Source of the DNA: Xanthobacteraceae bacterium
GTDB taxonomy: Bacteria > Pseudomonadota > Alphaproteobacteria > Rhizobiales > Xanthobacteraceae
Assembly (NCBI GenBank): GCA_030043175.1
Contig: JASHYD010001069.1
Location: 1 to 6,750 of the forward strand
Direction: 5' to 3'
DNA length: 6,750 nucleotides
The notes under the pieces are model-generated. The model saw only the letters and a program-made list of their open reading frames with translations, was not told where the DNA came from and made no database searches. The translations under genes and the position numbers were made by a program. This document shows positions 1-6,380 of this stretch, one piece after another (position 1 is the first letter of the stretch; the number at the start of each line of letters is the position of its first letter).

Positions 1-141
1 TTCAAATCCGTTTTGGTTGGCGTTCTGCCTACCACGTCATGCTGTGCGAAATTTCGCCCGGTTGACCTCCTTCCCGCGGCTTGCGACTGCTTGCAGGGGC
101 ATGACTTCAGATCATTTGCCGTGCCTGAGTAAGGTGCCGAT

Positions 142-1023
142 ATGGCTTGGCATTCAGTCGATTCGCACTTCGCCATCGCGGGGTTCATCGTTGGCGCACT
201 CGTCGGTGTGACCGGCCTGGGGGGCGGTTCACTTATGACGCCAATCCTCGTCCTATTGTTTGGCGTCTCGCCAGCTACGGCCGTTGGGACCGACCTCCTC
301 TTTGCGGCGGCCACCAAGACTGTGGGCAGTTTCGTGCATGGGTTCAACAAAACGATTGAGTGGCGAGTCGTGCGCCGGCTCGCGGCCGGGAGTCTTCCGG
401 CCGCCGCGTTCGCTCTTTTCGCTCTTACGCTGCTGCATATGAGCTCCGGTGGTGCGCGACACGTCATCACCACAATTCTCGCCTTGGCACTTCTACTAAC
501 TGCGGGAGTCCTTATCGCCCGGGACCGTATTTCGGCGCGCTATGCAGAGCGGCTTGGCGCATTACATGAGCGTTCGGTTGCCCTGCTAACGATCGCAATG
601 GGAGCAGTGCTCGGCTTTCTTGTGACGTTTTCATCAGTTGGAGCAGGCGCGATCGGGGTCACAGCTCTCGTACTTCTATATCCGCGGATTCCGATGGCAC
701 GGATTGTCGGCTCCGATATTGCGCATGCGGTTCCCCTAACGCTGGTCGCGGGCATTGGTCATGGCGCCATGGGCTCGTTCGACCCGCATACACTCCTGTC
801 CCTGCTTGTGGGGTCGTTTCCGGGAATCTTCGTTGGCAGTTGGGTCTCCTCCCACGCCCGCGACGCGCCCCTGCACTTCATTCTTGCCGGTGTGCTCATC
901 ATCGTAGGCACCAGCCTCGCGTTCGATGTCCCCGGTCACGGAAGACCGGACATTGGCGGTCGGGATCATCCAATCCCACTAAGTAGTGTCGGCCAGGCGC
1001 GGAGCGCTTTCGAGCCTCCGTAA
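142..1023 (+). CDS. TauE/SafE family sulfite exporter-like membrane protein
   Basis: This 293-residue protein is a polytopic inner-membrane permease of the TauE/SafE (formerly DUF81) family, whose members are linked to export or uptake of sulfite, sulfoacetate and related organosulfur anions. The family's two-fold repeat is visible. The first half opens with a glycine-rich segment (GVTGLGGGS, residues 22-30) followed by PILVLLFGVSPATAVGTD (34-51). The second half repeats the theme with a hydrophobic helix and SSVGAGAIGVTALVLLYP (164-181), then ARIVGSDIAHAVPL (186-199). About seven to eight hydrophobic helices can be drawn, and the length fits the family. The last 30 residues are polar. The ATG at 142 is chosen because AAGG lies seven bases upstream and the first helix follows at once. 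No sulfur-metabolism partner gene is visible, so the substrate is unknown. No clear terminator follows. Confidence 0.93.
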   Translation: MAWHSVDSHFAIAGFIVGALVGVTGLGGGSLMTPILVLLFGVSPATAVGTDLLFAAATKTVGSFVHGFNKTIEWRVVRRLAAGSLPAAAFALFALTLLHMSSGGARHVITTILALALLLTAGVLIARDRISARYAERLGALHERSVALLTIAMGAVLGFLVTFSSVGAGAIGVTALVLLYPRIPMARIVGSDIAHAVPLTLVAGIGHGAMGSFDPHTLLSLLVGSFPGIFVGSWVSSHARDAPLHFILAGVLIIVGTSLAFDVPGHGRPDIGGRDHPIPLSSVGQARSAFEPP

Positions 1024-1695
1024 GGTAGTTATTTCCTGGAGGATAACGGGCAAGAACAATCCGACCCTGCAACTTTAATGGCGCGGAGCCGGAGGACGCA
1101 TATCGTCACGCCGAATAGCCAGGGGTTTTGAACTGAGCTGCTGAAAGTGTGTTCACTACATATCTCTCACGAATACAGGGCGGAATTTGAGATTCGAATA
1201 GCCGTTCCTCTGCATCCATTCCGGGAAAACTCTGACTCAGCGGCAAACGCGTATAGCACGGGCGTTCTTATCGCTGAGCGATGCCGGCGTGCCGGGTGGC
1301 AGCGACCGCGTCCAAACCAGGCCGCGGTCCACACCGCTGATCTCCTGGCGAACGAAATGAGCGTTTGGTTGCGCGTCAAATTCAATTCCCACGTCTTGCC
1401 AACGGCAAGCGGCAAACGAATGCCCTCGCCGCTGCTCAGCCTAAAATATCGACGCGGTTCCAATCGCGATCGTGGGTGACGAAAATCGATGTAGCGCTCC
1501 CGATGGCTTTCTCGGGCGACGATTTCGTTACAATCTCCGCACAAAGTCTCCTTATCATCTCGTCCCCCGTGTCTCTCACCTTGATCGTCTCGCACCATCT
1601 CCTCTCGAAATGAATCGCCCGCTGCGCCGCCATCGCTCTGGAGGACGTGAGTTAGACTCAGAACGCGCCGTGCGGCAGACGGGTAGGCGAGCGTT
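1024..1695. other. gene-poor stretch with possible coding relics
   Basis: No convincing gene is seen in these 672 bases. Several frames stay open by chance on both strands, but they are rich in Arg, His and Cys and show no domain. The only part that reads like protein is on the minus strand within 1633-1436, where the segment EMIRRLCAEIVTKSSPEKA (residues 25-43) resembles, from memory, small Bradyrhizobium hypothetical proteins. It then turns into unlike sequence and stops. A purine-rich GAGAGGAG lies upstream of it but in a position that favours a different frame. It may be a frame-shifted relic. No terminator hairpin, tRNA or repeat was found. Confidence 0.3.
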
Positions 1696-2451
1696 TCAAT
1701 ATTGCAAGCCGAATAACACGGGGAGTTCAACTTTCTCCGTTGATTGGGCTGTCTCCCTTCTTCGCATCTCACTTGAATGGTCATGGGCTGCTGTTCGCGT
1801 TCCAACGTACCAGCATCTCACGCCCTCATGACCGGGTGCTCTCAGGGTCCAGGACGGCCATCCTCCCGGATGCTCGAGCCGCACAGCCGAAGCGGATGGA
1901 AAGCAGGTAGAACCATGCCCGCTTGTCGCGAATGACCGGCTTGCTCTGCCTGGCAACGTATGTGACGGTCCCGCCTCAATCCCGCTTTCGGTTGATTTTA
2001 TGTCCAAAGGTGCCGTCGGTTGCAATGGTGCTGGCTGAACATCTGGCTCAATTCGGCTCTCGACGGCGGGAGCTTGAGATTCTCGTGACGGCAAAAATTC
2101 AACGGGTGGTATATCGACTGTAGCTTGCTGCGGTGCGGCCGCGAGCTCAATCGAGTCATCAGAATTTTCAAACATGAAATAATAAGCTGGGAGCGCAGCG
2201 ACCCCAGCCGCGATCAACAATCTCGTCCGATTGGAGAGTGGATTGCTCGGCTGACGCAACAATGGGGTGGATATCCACCCGTCCGGCTCAAACGAGATCG
2301 CATTTGGCGCCGTCCTTGGTGCCTTGATGTATGGTAGGCCCGCGACTGGTGGCAACTGGGCGGCGCGAGGCAAACGGCGAGTTTCCGGCTCACTTTGCGG
2401 CGAGTCATTTGCTTCGAAATCGGTGAATGGTCTTGGGGAATAACTGGTCAC
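1696..2451 (-). CDS. hypothetical membrane-anchored protein with Cys/Trp C-terminal motif
   Basis: This 251-residue protein has no known function. Residues 1-75 are polar and proline-rich, with a distinctive block around PPVAGLPYIKAPR (35-47) and ISFEPDGWISTPL (52-64). A single hydrophobic helix follows at about 77-94 (LLIAAGVAALPAYYFMF). A second Pro/Glu-rich linker spans 105-165. The C-terminal part carries CFPSASAVR (183-191), WPSWTLRAPGHEG (198-210) and CWY (213-215), a pattern I recall from uncharacterised Bradyrhizobium proteins. Cys183 and Cys213 could form a disulfide if this part is periplasmic; that is inference. The start is a GTG at 2451 with GAAGGG eight bases upstream. The final residues after about 225 look less ordered than the rest, so the extreme C-terminus may be altered. 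It is the last minus-strand gene of the window and lies downstream of an intrinsic terminator, so it probably has its own promoter. Confidence 0.68.
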   Translation of the reverse strand: MTSYSPRPFTDFEANDSPQSEPETRRLPRAAQLPPVAGLPYIKAPRTAPNAISFEPDGWISTPLLRQPSNPLSNRTRLLIAAGVAALPAYYFMFENSDDSIELAAAPQQATVDIPPVEFLPSRESQAPAVESRIEPDVQPAPLQPTAPLDIKSTESGIEAGPSHTLPGRASRSFATSGHGSTCFPSASAVRLEHPGGWPSWTLRAPGHEGVRCWYVGTRTAAHDHSSEMRRRETAQSTEKVELPVLFGLQY

Positions 2452-2616
2452 GGTACTGACCCTTCTCGTGCATCGGCAAGTTCTCCCCCCGGTTCCCGTC
2501 GAACGTCAAATCCGCCTTCGTTTGGGGCGTAAACGTTCGAACGCGTTTTCGCACAGCCGAAGAATACCTTCGTGCGCATCTGACTGACTGGGCGGCATGG
2601 ATGCGGATGTGCGCAC

Positions 2617-2645
2617 AAGGAAAAAGGCCCCGCCGAAGCGGAGCC
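2617..2645 (-). terminator. intrinsic terminator for minus-strand transcription
   Basis: Read on the minus strand, the arms GGCTCCGC (2645-2638) and GCGGGGCC (2633-2626) pair over eight positions, one of them G-U, around a stable TTCG loop. A run of five T follows (2625-2621), then CCTT. The T run lies only on the minus-strand side, so the direction is clear. It would end transcripts coming from the minus-strand genes above 2823, about 180 bases after the last stop codon there. Confidence 0.8.
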
Positions 2646-2780
2646 AGAACCTCCCGCACCAGCCCGCAAAAAACGATAAGTTCAAGAACTAACGCCAGGA
2701 GCGGAGATGCGGTCCGACCAGTTTGGATGGGGGGAAGGCCGGCACCGATGTCAAAGAATAACACCGGACGGGATTCTTTG

Positions 2781-2800
2781 TGTGTGAGCTACCTCACACA
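2781..2800. promoter_or_regulatory. TGTGA-N6-TCACA palindrome (CRP-like site or stem-loop)
   Basis: TGTGTGAG (2781-2788) and CTCACACA (2793-2800) are perfect inverted repeats around CTAC. Inside is an exact TGTGA-N6-TCACA (2783-2798), the core consensus of CRP-family regulators. It begins about 330 bases upstream of the GTG at 2451 and 22 bases past the stop at 2823, so it could be an operator for the first or a 3' stem-loop for the second. It has no T run, so it is not an intrinsic terminator. No promoter boxes could be placed beside it. Confidence 0.35.
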
Positions 2801-2822
2801 GCGGGGCGTGAAGAGCGGCCGT

Positions 2823-3071
2823 CTAAACATCCGCGAGCGCCTGGATAACGTAGTCCGCGACCAGCGGGGCCCTCTGATTCCCGTGAGGGGCAAGGCTTAA
2901 CCACTCCTCACTATCTGGCGGTATTCGGCCGCTCGGGTCTCGTGTCAGGATTTGTGGAGGCCGGCGCAGATGCTTCAAGGTGTCGGCCAACAGGCTGATG
3001 GCGATACGCCGATGACCCATCGCAAGGGCGAAGTCACCCGCGTCGACCTTCAGCGCAAATGGCCGCATCAC
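2823..3071 (-). CDS. small hypothetical protein
   Basis: This reads as an 82-residue protein that I do not recognise. It has plausible codon use with many C or G third positions, a hydrophobic-amphipathic stretch near [18 protein letters not shown] (residues 15-32) and a proline- and charge-rich middle ([14 protein letters not shown], 45-58). There is no signal peptide or membrane helix. GTG at 3071 or ATG at 3068 can start it; GGAAG lies six bases before the GTG. The frame stays open upstream to 3143 without another start codon, so this could instead be the 3' part of a longer gene cut off by rearrangement. It follows the YVTN gene by 72 bases in the same direction. Confidence 0.38.
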   Translation of the reverse strand: MMRPFALKVDAGDFALAMGHRRIAISLLADTLKHLRRPPQILTRDPSGRIPPDSEEWLSLAPHGNQRAPLVADYVIQALADV

Positions 3072-3143
3072 GTTGCGCTTCCGGCCGAAAAGATGCGAGA
3101 CCGCGTGAGCAGTGAAGTCATATTTTGCGCAGCGATTACGCCG

Positions 3144-3488
3144 TTATAGCCCGCAAAACGCATTAACGGCAGTCTGCAATGCCCCCACGATGGGGAACCC
3201 AAGGGCTATCACCGCAGCATTGAGGCCGCCAAACGTCTTGGCCAGCGACGAGATACTCTGCCCATAACAGTTGGCATCCCCAGGTGCCCCAGCAAATCTC
3301 GGCTGGATGAACACGCCAAACGCATTGCCGCCGACCGGAAGCATGGCGACCACCGTGTTGGTCGCGGTGTCGATCACCGAAACTGTGTTGTCGCCGCTGA
3401 TCGTGATGTAGGCGTTTTGGGCAAACGCCGGCTCAGATGCAACAAGCAAGACCAACGCTAACGCCTTCAGCACTGCAAAGCTCTTCAT
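3144..3488 (-). CDS. YVTN beta-propeller protein, reduced to one repeat
   Basis: This 114-residue exported protein begins with a Sec signal peptide ([23 protein letters not shown], cleavage expected after Ala23). One YVTN-type blade follows (residues about 27-63, key part [21 protein letters not shown]). The usual C-terminal tail of the Bradyrhizobium versions comes directly after it (about 73-113), with [19 protein letters not shown] and a final AFCGL; Cys74 and Cys112 may pair. Complete relatives have several blades and roughly 300 or more residues, so the propeller body is missing while both ends are intact and in frame. A closed propeller cannot form from one blade. The ATG at 3488 has GGAG nine bases upstream. 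Whether the short form is still functional or an in-frame deletion relic cannot be told from sequence. Confidence 0.78.
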   Translation of the reverse strand: MKSFAVLKALALVLLVASEPAFAQNAYITISGDNTVSVIDTATNTVVAMLPVGGNAFGVFIQPRFAGAPGDANCYGQSISSLAKTFGGLNAAVIALGFPIVGALQTAVNAFCGL

Positions 3489-3657
3489 TTGAAAATACTC
3501 CCCTCAGCGAGCCACTCCCGTCCTGCTGCGCCCTCATACGACGGCGCAGAAGGCCGTGATCAATTATTACCTGGACAGCTAAAGGCCGTGCCCATGTGGC
3601 TACAGGCGCCCCAAACCTCATCGACATCGCGGGGAGCGAACCACCGGGGAGAAGGAG

Positions 3658-3774
3658 CTACGAAACCCGGTGCCGCTTGAGCCCGCGGAACCTGATGGTG
3701 GTGGCGCATCGCGGCAAGGCCGCGGCGCAGGCAGCGAGTGACGAAAGACAAACAAGCGTGAGCAATTTCTTCAT
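3658..3774 (-). CDS. possible small lipoprotein, probably frame-disrupted
   Basis: The 38-residue ORF starts with a textbook lipoprotein signal: MKK, a hydrophobic stretch (LLTLVCLSSL) and a lipobox LAAC at residues 13-16. GGAG lies about ten bases before the ATG at 3774. After the lipobox the sequence becomes Arg-rich (RFRGLKRHR) and stops at 3658, which is unusual for a mature lipoprotein. A neighbouring frame stays open to 3560 and ends in a Cys-containing segment (WGACSHMGTAFSCPGNN). This suggests that an indel soon after the signal peptide broke a gene of roughly 70 residues spanning 3774-3560. It lies 77 bases after another lipoprotein gene in the same direction. The function is unknown. 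Confidence 0.38.
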   Translation of the reverse strand: MKKLLTLVCLSSLAACAAALPRCATTIRFRGLKRHRVS

Positions 3775-3851
3775 CAAAGTTTTCTCCAATCTGGCGGAAA
3801 ACCAACCTCGCCGCTCTGCCGCACCCAAACAGCAAGGGCAGAAAATCGAAG

Positions 3852-4055
3852 TCAGTTATTCGGATTTGCGTTTGTGTGATTGCGGGCAGCGTCATAGACA
3901 CAAGGCGCCCATCCACCCCCGCGGAAAGATGTCGAGGGGGAATAGTTTTGTTGAGAATTAGGCCGTGGTGCCTGACTATATGGGCCGCCGGTCGAGCATC
4001 CGGATAGGCCAACGGCGGCGCAAACAAACAAAGCGATGTAGGAAAACTGCGTCAC
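3852..4055 (-). CDS. small lipoprotein, hypothetical
   Basis: With a GTG start at 4055 this encodes 67 residues. A short N-terminus leads into a hydrophobic helix (YIALFVCAAVGLSGC, 6-20) with lipobox LSGC at 17-20, so Cys20 would be lipidated and the protein anchored in the envelope. The mature part is short, Ser/Pro/Asn/Gln-rich and ends in GGGWAPCVYDAARNH (47-60) and an Asn-rich tail. The frame stays open upstream, but the GTG is preferred because GGAG sits about nine bases before it and it places the signal peptide at the N-terminus. The reconstructed stop of the upstream broken gene overlaps this start by one base (TAGTG), which would fit translational coupling. I do not recognise the family. 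Confidence 0.55.
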   Translation of the reverse strand: MTQFSYIALFVCAAVGLSGCSTGGPYSQAPRPNSQQNYSPSTSFRGGGWAPCVYDAARNHTNANPNN

Positions 4056-4314
4056 TATTTTTTCTCCACTGGCGATCCAATCTCGCCCCCCAAGGTTCGG
4101 GTTTGCGGAGCCTTGAAGGCCGACATCGGCCTGCCTGTACGTCTCGGCCAGCACGATAATGGCCACGAGCATGACCACCGCCCCGAACACGGCACCGAAG
4201 TAAAAGTTACCGCTGGGTTGCGCCGAAGACGGTCACCGAACGCTATCGGCCTGTTGCTGGACGAGGCGCCACAATCTTCTCGGGGCGCAAGTTGGGGTGA
4301 GAATGAAAATGCAT
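4055..4314 (-). pseudogene. remnant of small single-pass membrane protein gene
   Basis: An ATG at 4314 has GAGGA about seven bases upstream and reads MHFHSHPNLRPEKIVAPRPATG before a TAG. A transmembrane segment (FYFGAVFGAVVMLVAIIVLAE) appears further on in another frame. That frame runs to a six-G tract (C4086-4091 on the plus strand). Removing one G there would continue as GGEIGSPVEKK and stop at 4055-4057, right on the lipoprotein start. The pieces suggest one ancestral protein of about 87 residues carrying a nonsense codon and two frame changes. The reconstruction is inference. Alternatively only parts are real and the membrane segment is translated from an internal start such as ATG 4190. 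Confidence 0.35.
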
Positions 4315-4404
4315 TGAAAAATCCTCATGCTGACAGAACTCCTACCCTCTCGCCTTGCGGAAATGGCCGCAGGGCCGAATGTCTGTTGATTCGAATCACA
4401 GAAG

Positions 4405-4596
4405 TTAAGAATAGCTGCTCCCTACGATAGCCTCACCAATGCGGGCGTACGTGTCCGATATGCCTCCGGCGGGAAAACCGACAACTATGCGCACTGGCCG
4501 CGCCGGATACGTCTGCGCCGCAGCGATACGCGACATTGCTGGGAGCGCGGCTGCACCTGCTGCCAGGTGCCGAAATCGTCTACGAGCTAGGTTCAT
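4405..4596 (-). pseudogene. N-terminal fragment of Bug (TctC-like) solute-binding protein
   Basis: Only the first 63 residues remain of a protein that is normally about 320. Bug-family proteins are periplasmic binding proteins for carboxylates, serving tripartite tricarboxylate transporters. The start is well defined: ATG at 4596 with GGAGG seven bases upstream. The signal peptide has a twin-arginine flavour (RRRFRHLAAGAAALPAMS), followed by AQTYPARPVRIVVGFPAGG (27-45), the conserved first strand and ligand-loop motif of the family. Similarity ends at about SDTYARI (47-53), after which ten unrelated residues lead to a TAA. No further piece of the gene was found downstream in any frame, so the rest was deleted. 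The product cannot bind ligand. No membrane partner genes (tctA or tctB) are present. Confidence 0.85.
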
Positions 4597-4787
4597 GGTG
4601 ATCCTCCAGGAGCGTGCGCGACCCTCGGCATTCGAAAGGCCACCAATCAATTTCAGAATCGAATTTCTGGATTGCTCGCCTGCCGCGGGCACAACGCTGC
4701 CTTTAATTCACGGGACATCGGCACGTCCCGCTGGCAACTCGGTACTGAAGTTGTCTAATTTTTTTACGATTCGTCGAAAGCGTAACC

Positions 4788-5708
4788 ATGAAGACACTTT
4801 ATGATCTGCTCGCTGTTTCCCCGGATGCCGATGCCAAACCCCTCAAGATAGCATTTCGCAGAGCTGTCAAAGCGAACCATCCAGATCTTCATCCGGAGGA
4901 CCCTCGCGTTCTGCCGAAGTTCATGCAGATTGTTGCTGCAAATAGCATCCTTTCTGATGCGGTTCAGCGGGCAGCATATGACCAATCTTTAAAATATCAC
5001 CAATCTTTGAAACTCGAACGCCAGCGGCTCCGATTGGAGGAGAGGCGCTTGTTAATCTTAGAGGGGAGGGGCTTGTTAATTGGCACCGCGATCGTTTTGA
5101 GCGTCATCGTGGTTGGGGCACACTGGATTTACCGAAATTCTCAGACGATCGTAACGGCGATCAACTCGAATCCCAGGGCGGCCCGCATCGAAATTGTGGC
5201 TGGCGATATAGGTGCCGAGACTATCGGGAACGGCCCCTACGGAGGTCGTAATGATGTTGCGAACTTTTCAGCACCGGCGACTGATGTAGCGCCGGCATTT
5301 GCCAACCTCTGGCTGGCTTCGGGCCTTGAAACGATGGTCGCCGCTCCCGGCGCGAATTACGACCGAAACCAGCCCGTCGTCGATGCAGGGACTGTTATCA
5401 ACCATCCCGCAGGCGTCAGCAGTTTCTGTGCTGCCGACGAAACCTCAATCCGTTCTGACACGTGCGTCGTTGCCGCCTGTCGCCACATCGTCTGGCGCAC
5501 AAAACTCGCTAGATACGTTGCCGGCGCGAGCAACATCCTGGCAGCTTACGATCGATGCGATCCGCTTGCGGCAGGGCGATGCACTTTTGACCATCTCTGC
5601 CGGAGATTTCGGTTCCGACGCGGCCGTGATGGTCGGCGGGCGGGCTCCCGGATCGACGCTGTCGGCTGGCGTGCCAGCAGGCCCCAATATGTGGCGACTG
5701 GCGACTAA
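4788..5708 (+). CDS. membrane-anchored J-domain protein (5' part of a frameshifted gene)
   Basis: Residues 1-66 form a J domain, the module that stimulates the ATPase of DnaK/Hsp70. Helix I is TLYDLLAVSP, the catalytic HPD is at 31-33 within KANHPDLHPEDP, and helices III-IV end at the usual AAYD (62-65). There is no Gly/Phe region, zinc finger or DnaJ C-terminal domain, so this is not DnaJ itself. A charged stretch (69-93) and one transmembrane helix (about 97-114) follow, placing the J domain in the cytoplasm and the remainder outside. From residue 120 on there is an Ala/Asn-rich linker. Beyond about residue 210 the composition changes to Arg/Cys-rich (CRRFRFRRGRDGRR), which marks an out-of-frame tail; the true continuation is in the +1 frame. 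The ATG at 4788 has only a weak GAAAG upstream, but the J domain begins right there. Confidence 0.82.
   Translation: MKTLYDLLAVSPDADAKPLKIAFRRAVKANHPDLHPEDPRVLPKFMQIVAANSILSDAVQRAAYDQSLKYHQSLKLERQRLRLEERRLLILEGRGLLIGTAIVLSVIVVGAHWIYRNSQTIVTAINSNPRAARIEIVAGDIGAETIGNGPYGGRNDVANFSAPATDVAPAFANLWLASGLETMVAAPGANYDRNQPVVDAGTVINHPAGVSSFCAADETSIRSDTCVVAACRHIVWRTKLARYVAGASNILAAYDRCDPLAAGRCTFDHLCRRFRFRRGRDGRRAGSRIDAVGWRASRPQYVATGD
4981..5080 (+). repeat. two short in-frame tandem duplications in the J-domain gene
   Basis: ACCAATCTTT occurs at 4981 and 4999, an 18-bp period giving DQSLKY/HQSLKL. AGG-S-GCTTGTTAAT occurs at about 5043 and 5067, a 24-bp period giving RRLLILEG/RGLLIG. Both periods are multiples of three, so the frame is kept. 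They lengthen the segment between the J domain and the membrane helix and its first turn. Confidence 0.6.
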
Positions 5709-6159
5709 GGATCTCGGTGACGTGGTGCTCGCACCGCCTCTGGGGTTTGTCGGGGCTATGGATCTGCGCCTGGAGTTGCGCCTTGGCGATCAGACCGCTG
5801 TTGATCGCAAGGCTGTCCAGCTGGAATGGTCGGCCAGGGATACTTTGGCTACGCCCAAATCGCAGCGATTCGGTGCGGCCGAAATCGCGTTGATGCTAGA
5901 AAAAGGTGCAGCGTTGATTGGGGTTGACAATGTCGCTGGGGCTCGGATGGTGCTTCAACACGCCGCCAAAGCGGGCGATCCGGCGGCTGCCTTCGCTTTG
6001 GCCGAAACTTACGACCCCCTGGCGCTCCAGAGATTGGATGTCAAAGGTGGGATCACGTCCGACATTGCTCTGGCCAATATTTGGTATGCAAAGGCGAAGG
6101 ACCTGGGTTCAATCATGGCCTCAGAGCGGCTGAAGCGCCTCGCGGGACTTGCCAAGTAA
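5299..6159 (+). CDS. C-terminal part of the J-domain gene: dystroglycan-like and Sel1-like regions
   Basis: This frame holds the natural C-terminus of the preceding gene. Residues numbered from the TTG at 5299: an Ala/Ser/Pro linker up to about 80, then a beta-rich segment of the kind seen in Bradyrhizobium envelope proteins (APGSTLSAGVPAGPNMWRL, 116-134; LAPPLGFVGAMDLRLELRL, 144-162). A Sel1/TPR-like helical repeat follows at about 194-275 (EIALMLEKGAALIG, HAAKAGDPAAAFALAETYDP, NIWYAKAKDLGS). The frame opens only after a TAG at 5287-5289, and the TTG has no visible Shine-Dalgarno, so independent translation is unlikely. The combined gene would encode about 456 residues. It is annotated separately because the shift point is unresolved; it could be a sequencing error, a pseudogene or, less likely, programmed frameshifting. 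Confidence 0.75.
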   Translation: MPTSGWLRALKRWSPLPARITTETSPSSMQGLLSTIPQASAVSVLPTKPQSVLTRASLPPVATSSGAQNSLDTLPARATSWQLTIDAIRLRQGDALLTISAGDFGSDAAVMVGGRAPGSTLSAGVPAGPNMWRLATKDLGDVVLAPPLGFVGAMDLRLELRLGDQTAVDRKAVQLEWSARDTLATPKSQRFGAAEIALMLEKGAALIGVDNVAGARMVLQHAAKAGDPAAAFALAETYDPLALQRLDVKGGITSDIALANIWYAKAKDLGSIMASERLKRLAGLAK

Positions 6160-6207
6160 GGCAGCCGCTGGGTTTACTTGCCTGCCCTTGGCGTTACGCC
6201 TTCCTCA

Positions 6208-6318
6208 TCAAAAACCGTATCGCTCGGGGTGTCGTTTCCGGTATTCCTCAGGTCGGCGACGCGAGATCCGCGCGCGAACACGGTGGCCACAGACAAATCC
6301 GATTAGCAGGGCTATCAT
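6208..6318 (-). CDS. small membrane protein, second tandem paralogue
   Basis: A 36-residue protein from ATG 6318: a short hydrophobic helix (MIALLIGFVCGH) followed by an Arg-rich cytoplasmic tail (RVRARISRRRPEEYRKRHPERYGF). It matches the first paralogue over LLIGF(I/V)CG-(Y/H)-x-VRA-x-ISR, a near-identical core. GGAAGG lies nine bases before this ATG. GTG at 6321 and GTG at 6327 are alternative starts that add one or three residues. The upstream frame contains a second ATG at 6382 overlapping the stop of the first paralogue, but a TAG at 6349-6351 interrupts it. It lies 62 bases after the first paralogue and converges on the J-domain gene with a 48-base gap. The function is unknown. Confidence 0.6.
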   Translation of the reverse strand: MIALLIGFVCGHRVRARISRRRPEEYRKRHPERYGF

Positions 6319-6380
6319 CACGCTCACCCTTCCGGAGGGGCCTGTGTGCTATCCCTCCTTGAAAAGTAATCGCGCGTCGC

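Larger units (their letters stand above)
2452..2822. other. intergenic stretch with terminator and palindrome
   Basis: These 371 bases separate the 251-residue protein from the small hypothetical gene upstream of it on the minus strand. Apart from a terminator and an 8-bp palindrome, listed separately, I see no supported gene. Minus-strand frames are open through most of it but carry no recognisable domain. One of them ends in a TGA that overlaps the GTG start at 2451, which could be chance. Confidence 0.4.

Noticed and set aside
1147..1479. Open frame of 110 residues on the plus strand and a 212-residue frame opposite it
   Set aside because: Both are compositionally odd, with many Arg, His and Cys, lack any ribosome site or domain, and overlap each other. 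They look like chance open frames in high-GC DNA.
2601..2900. 99-residue plus-strand frame across the terminator region
   Set aside because: It reads through the terminator hairpin and the palindrome and shows no protein-like pattern.
3550..3590. Direct repeat AAGGCCGTG about 31 bases apart
   Set aside because: Only nine bases, two copies and no further structure, so it is not treated as a repeat array.
4711..4730. Inverted repeat CGGGAC-N8-GTCCCG between the Bug fragment and the J-domain gene
   Set aside because: Six-base arms are expected by chance in GC-rich sequence and no promoter could be placed next to it.
6153..6180. Inverted repeat CAAGTAA/TTACTTG spanning the stop of the J-domain gene
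   Set aside because: Arms of only seven bases, a 14-base loop and no T run on either strand, so it is not a convincing terminator.
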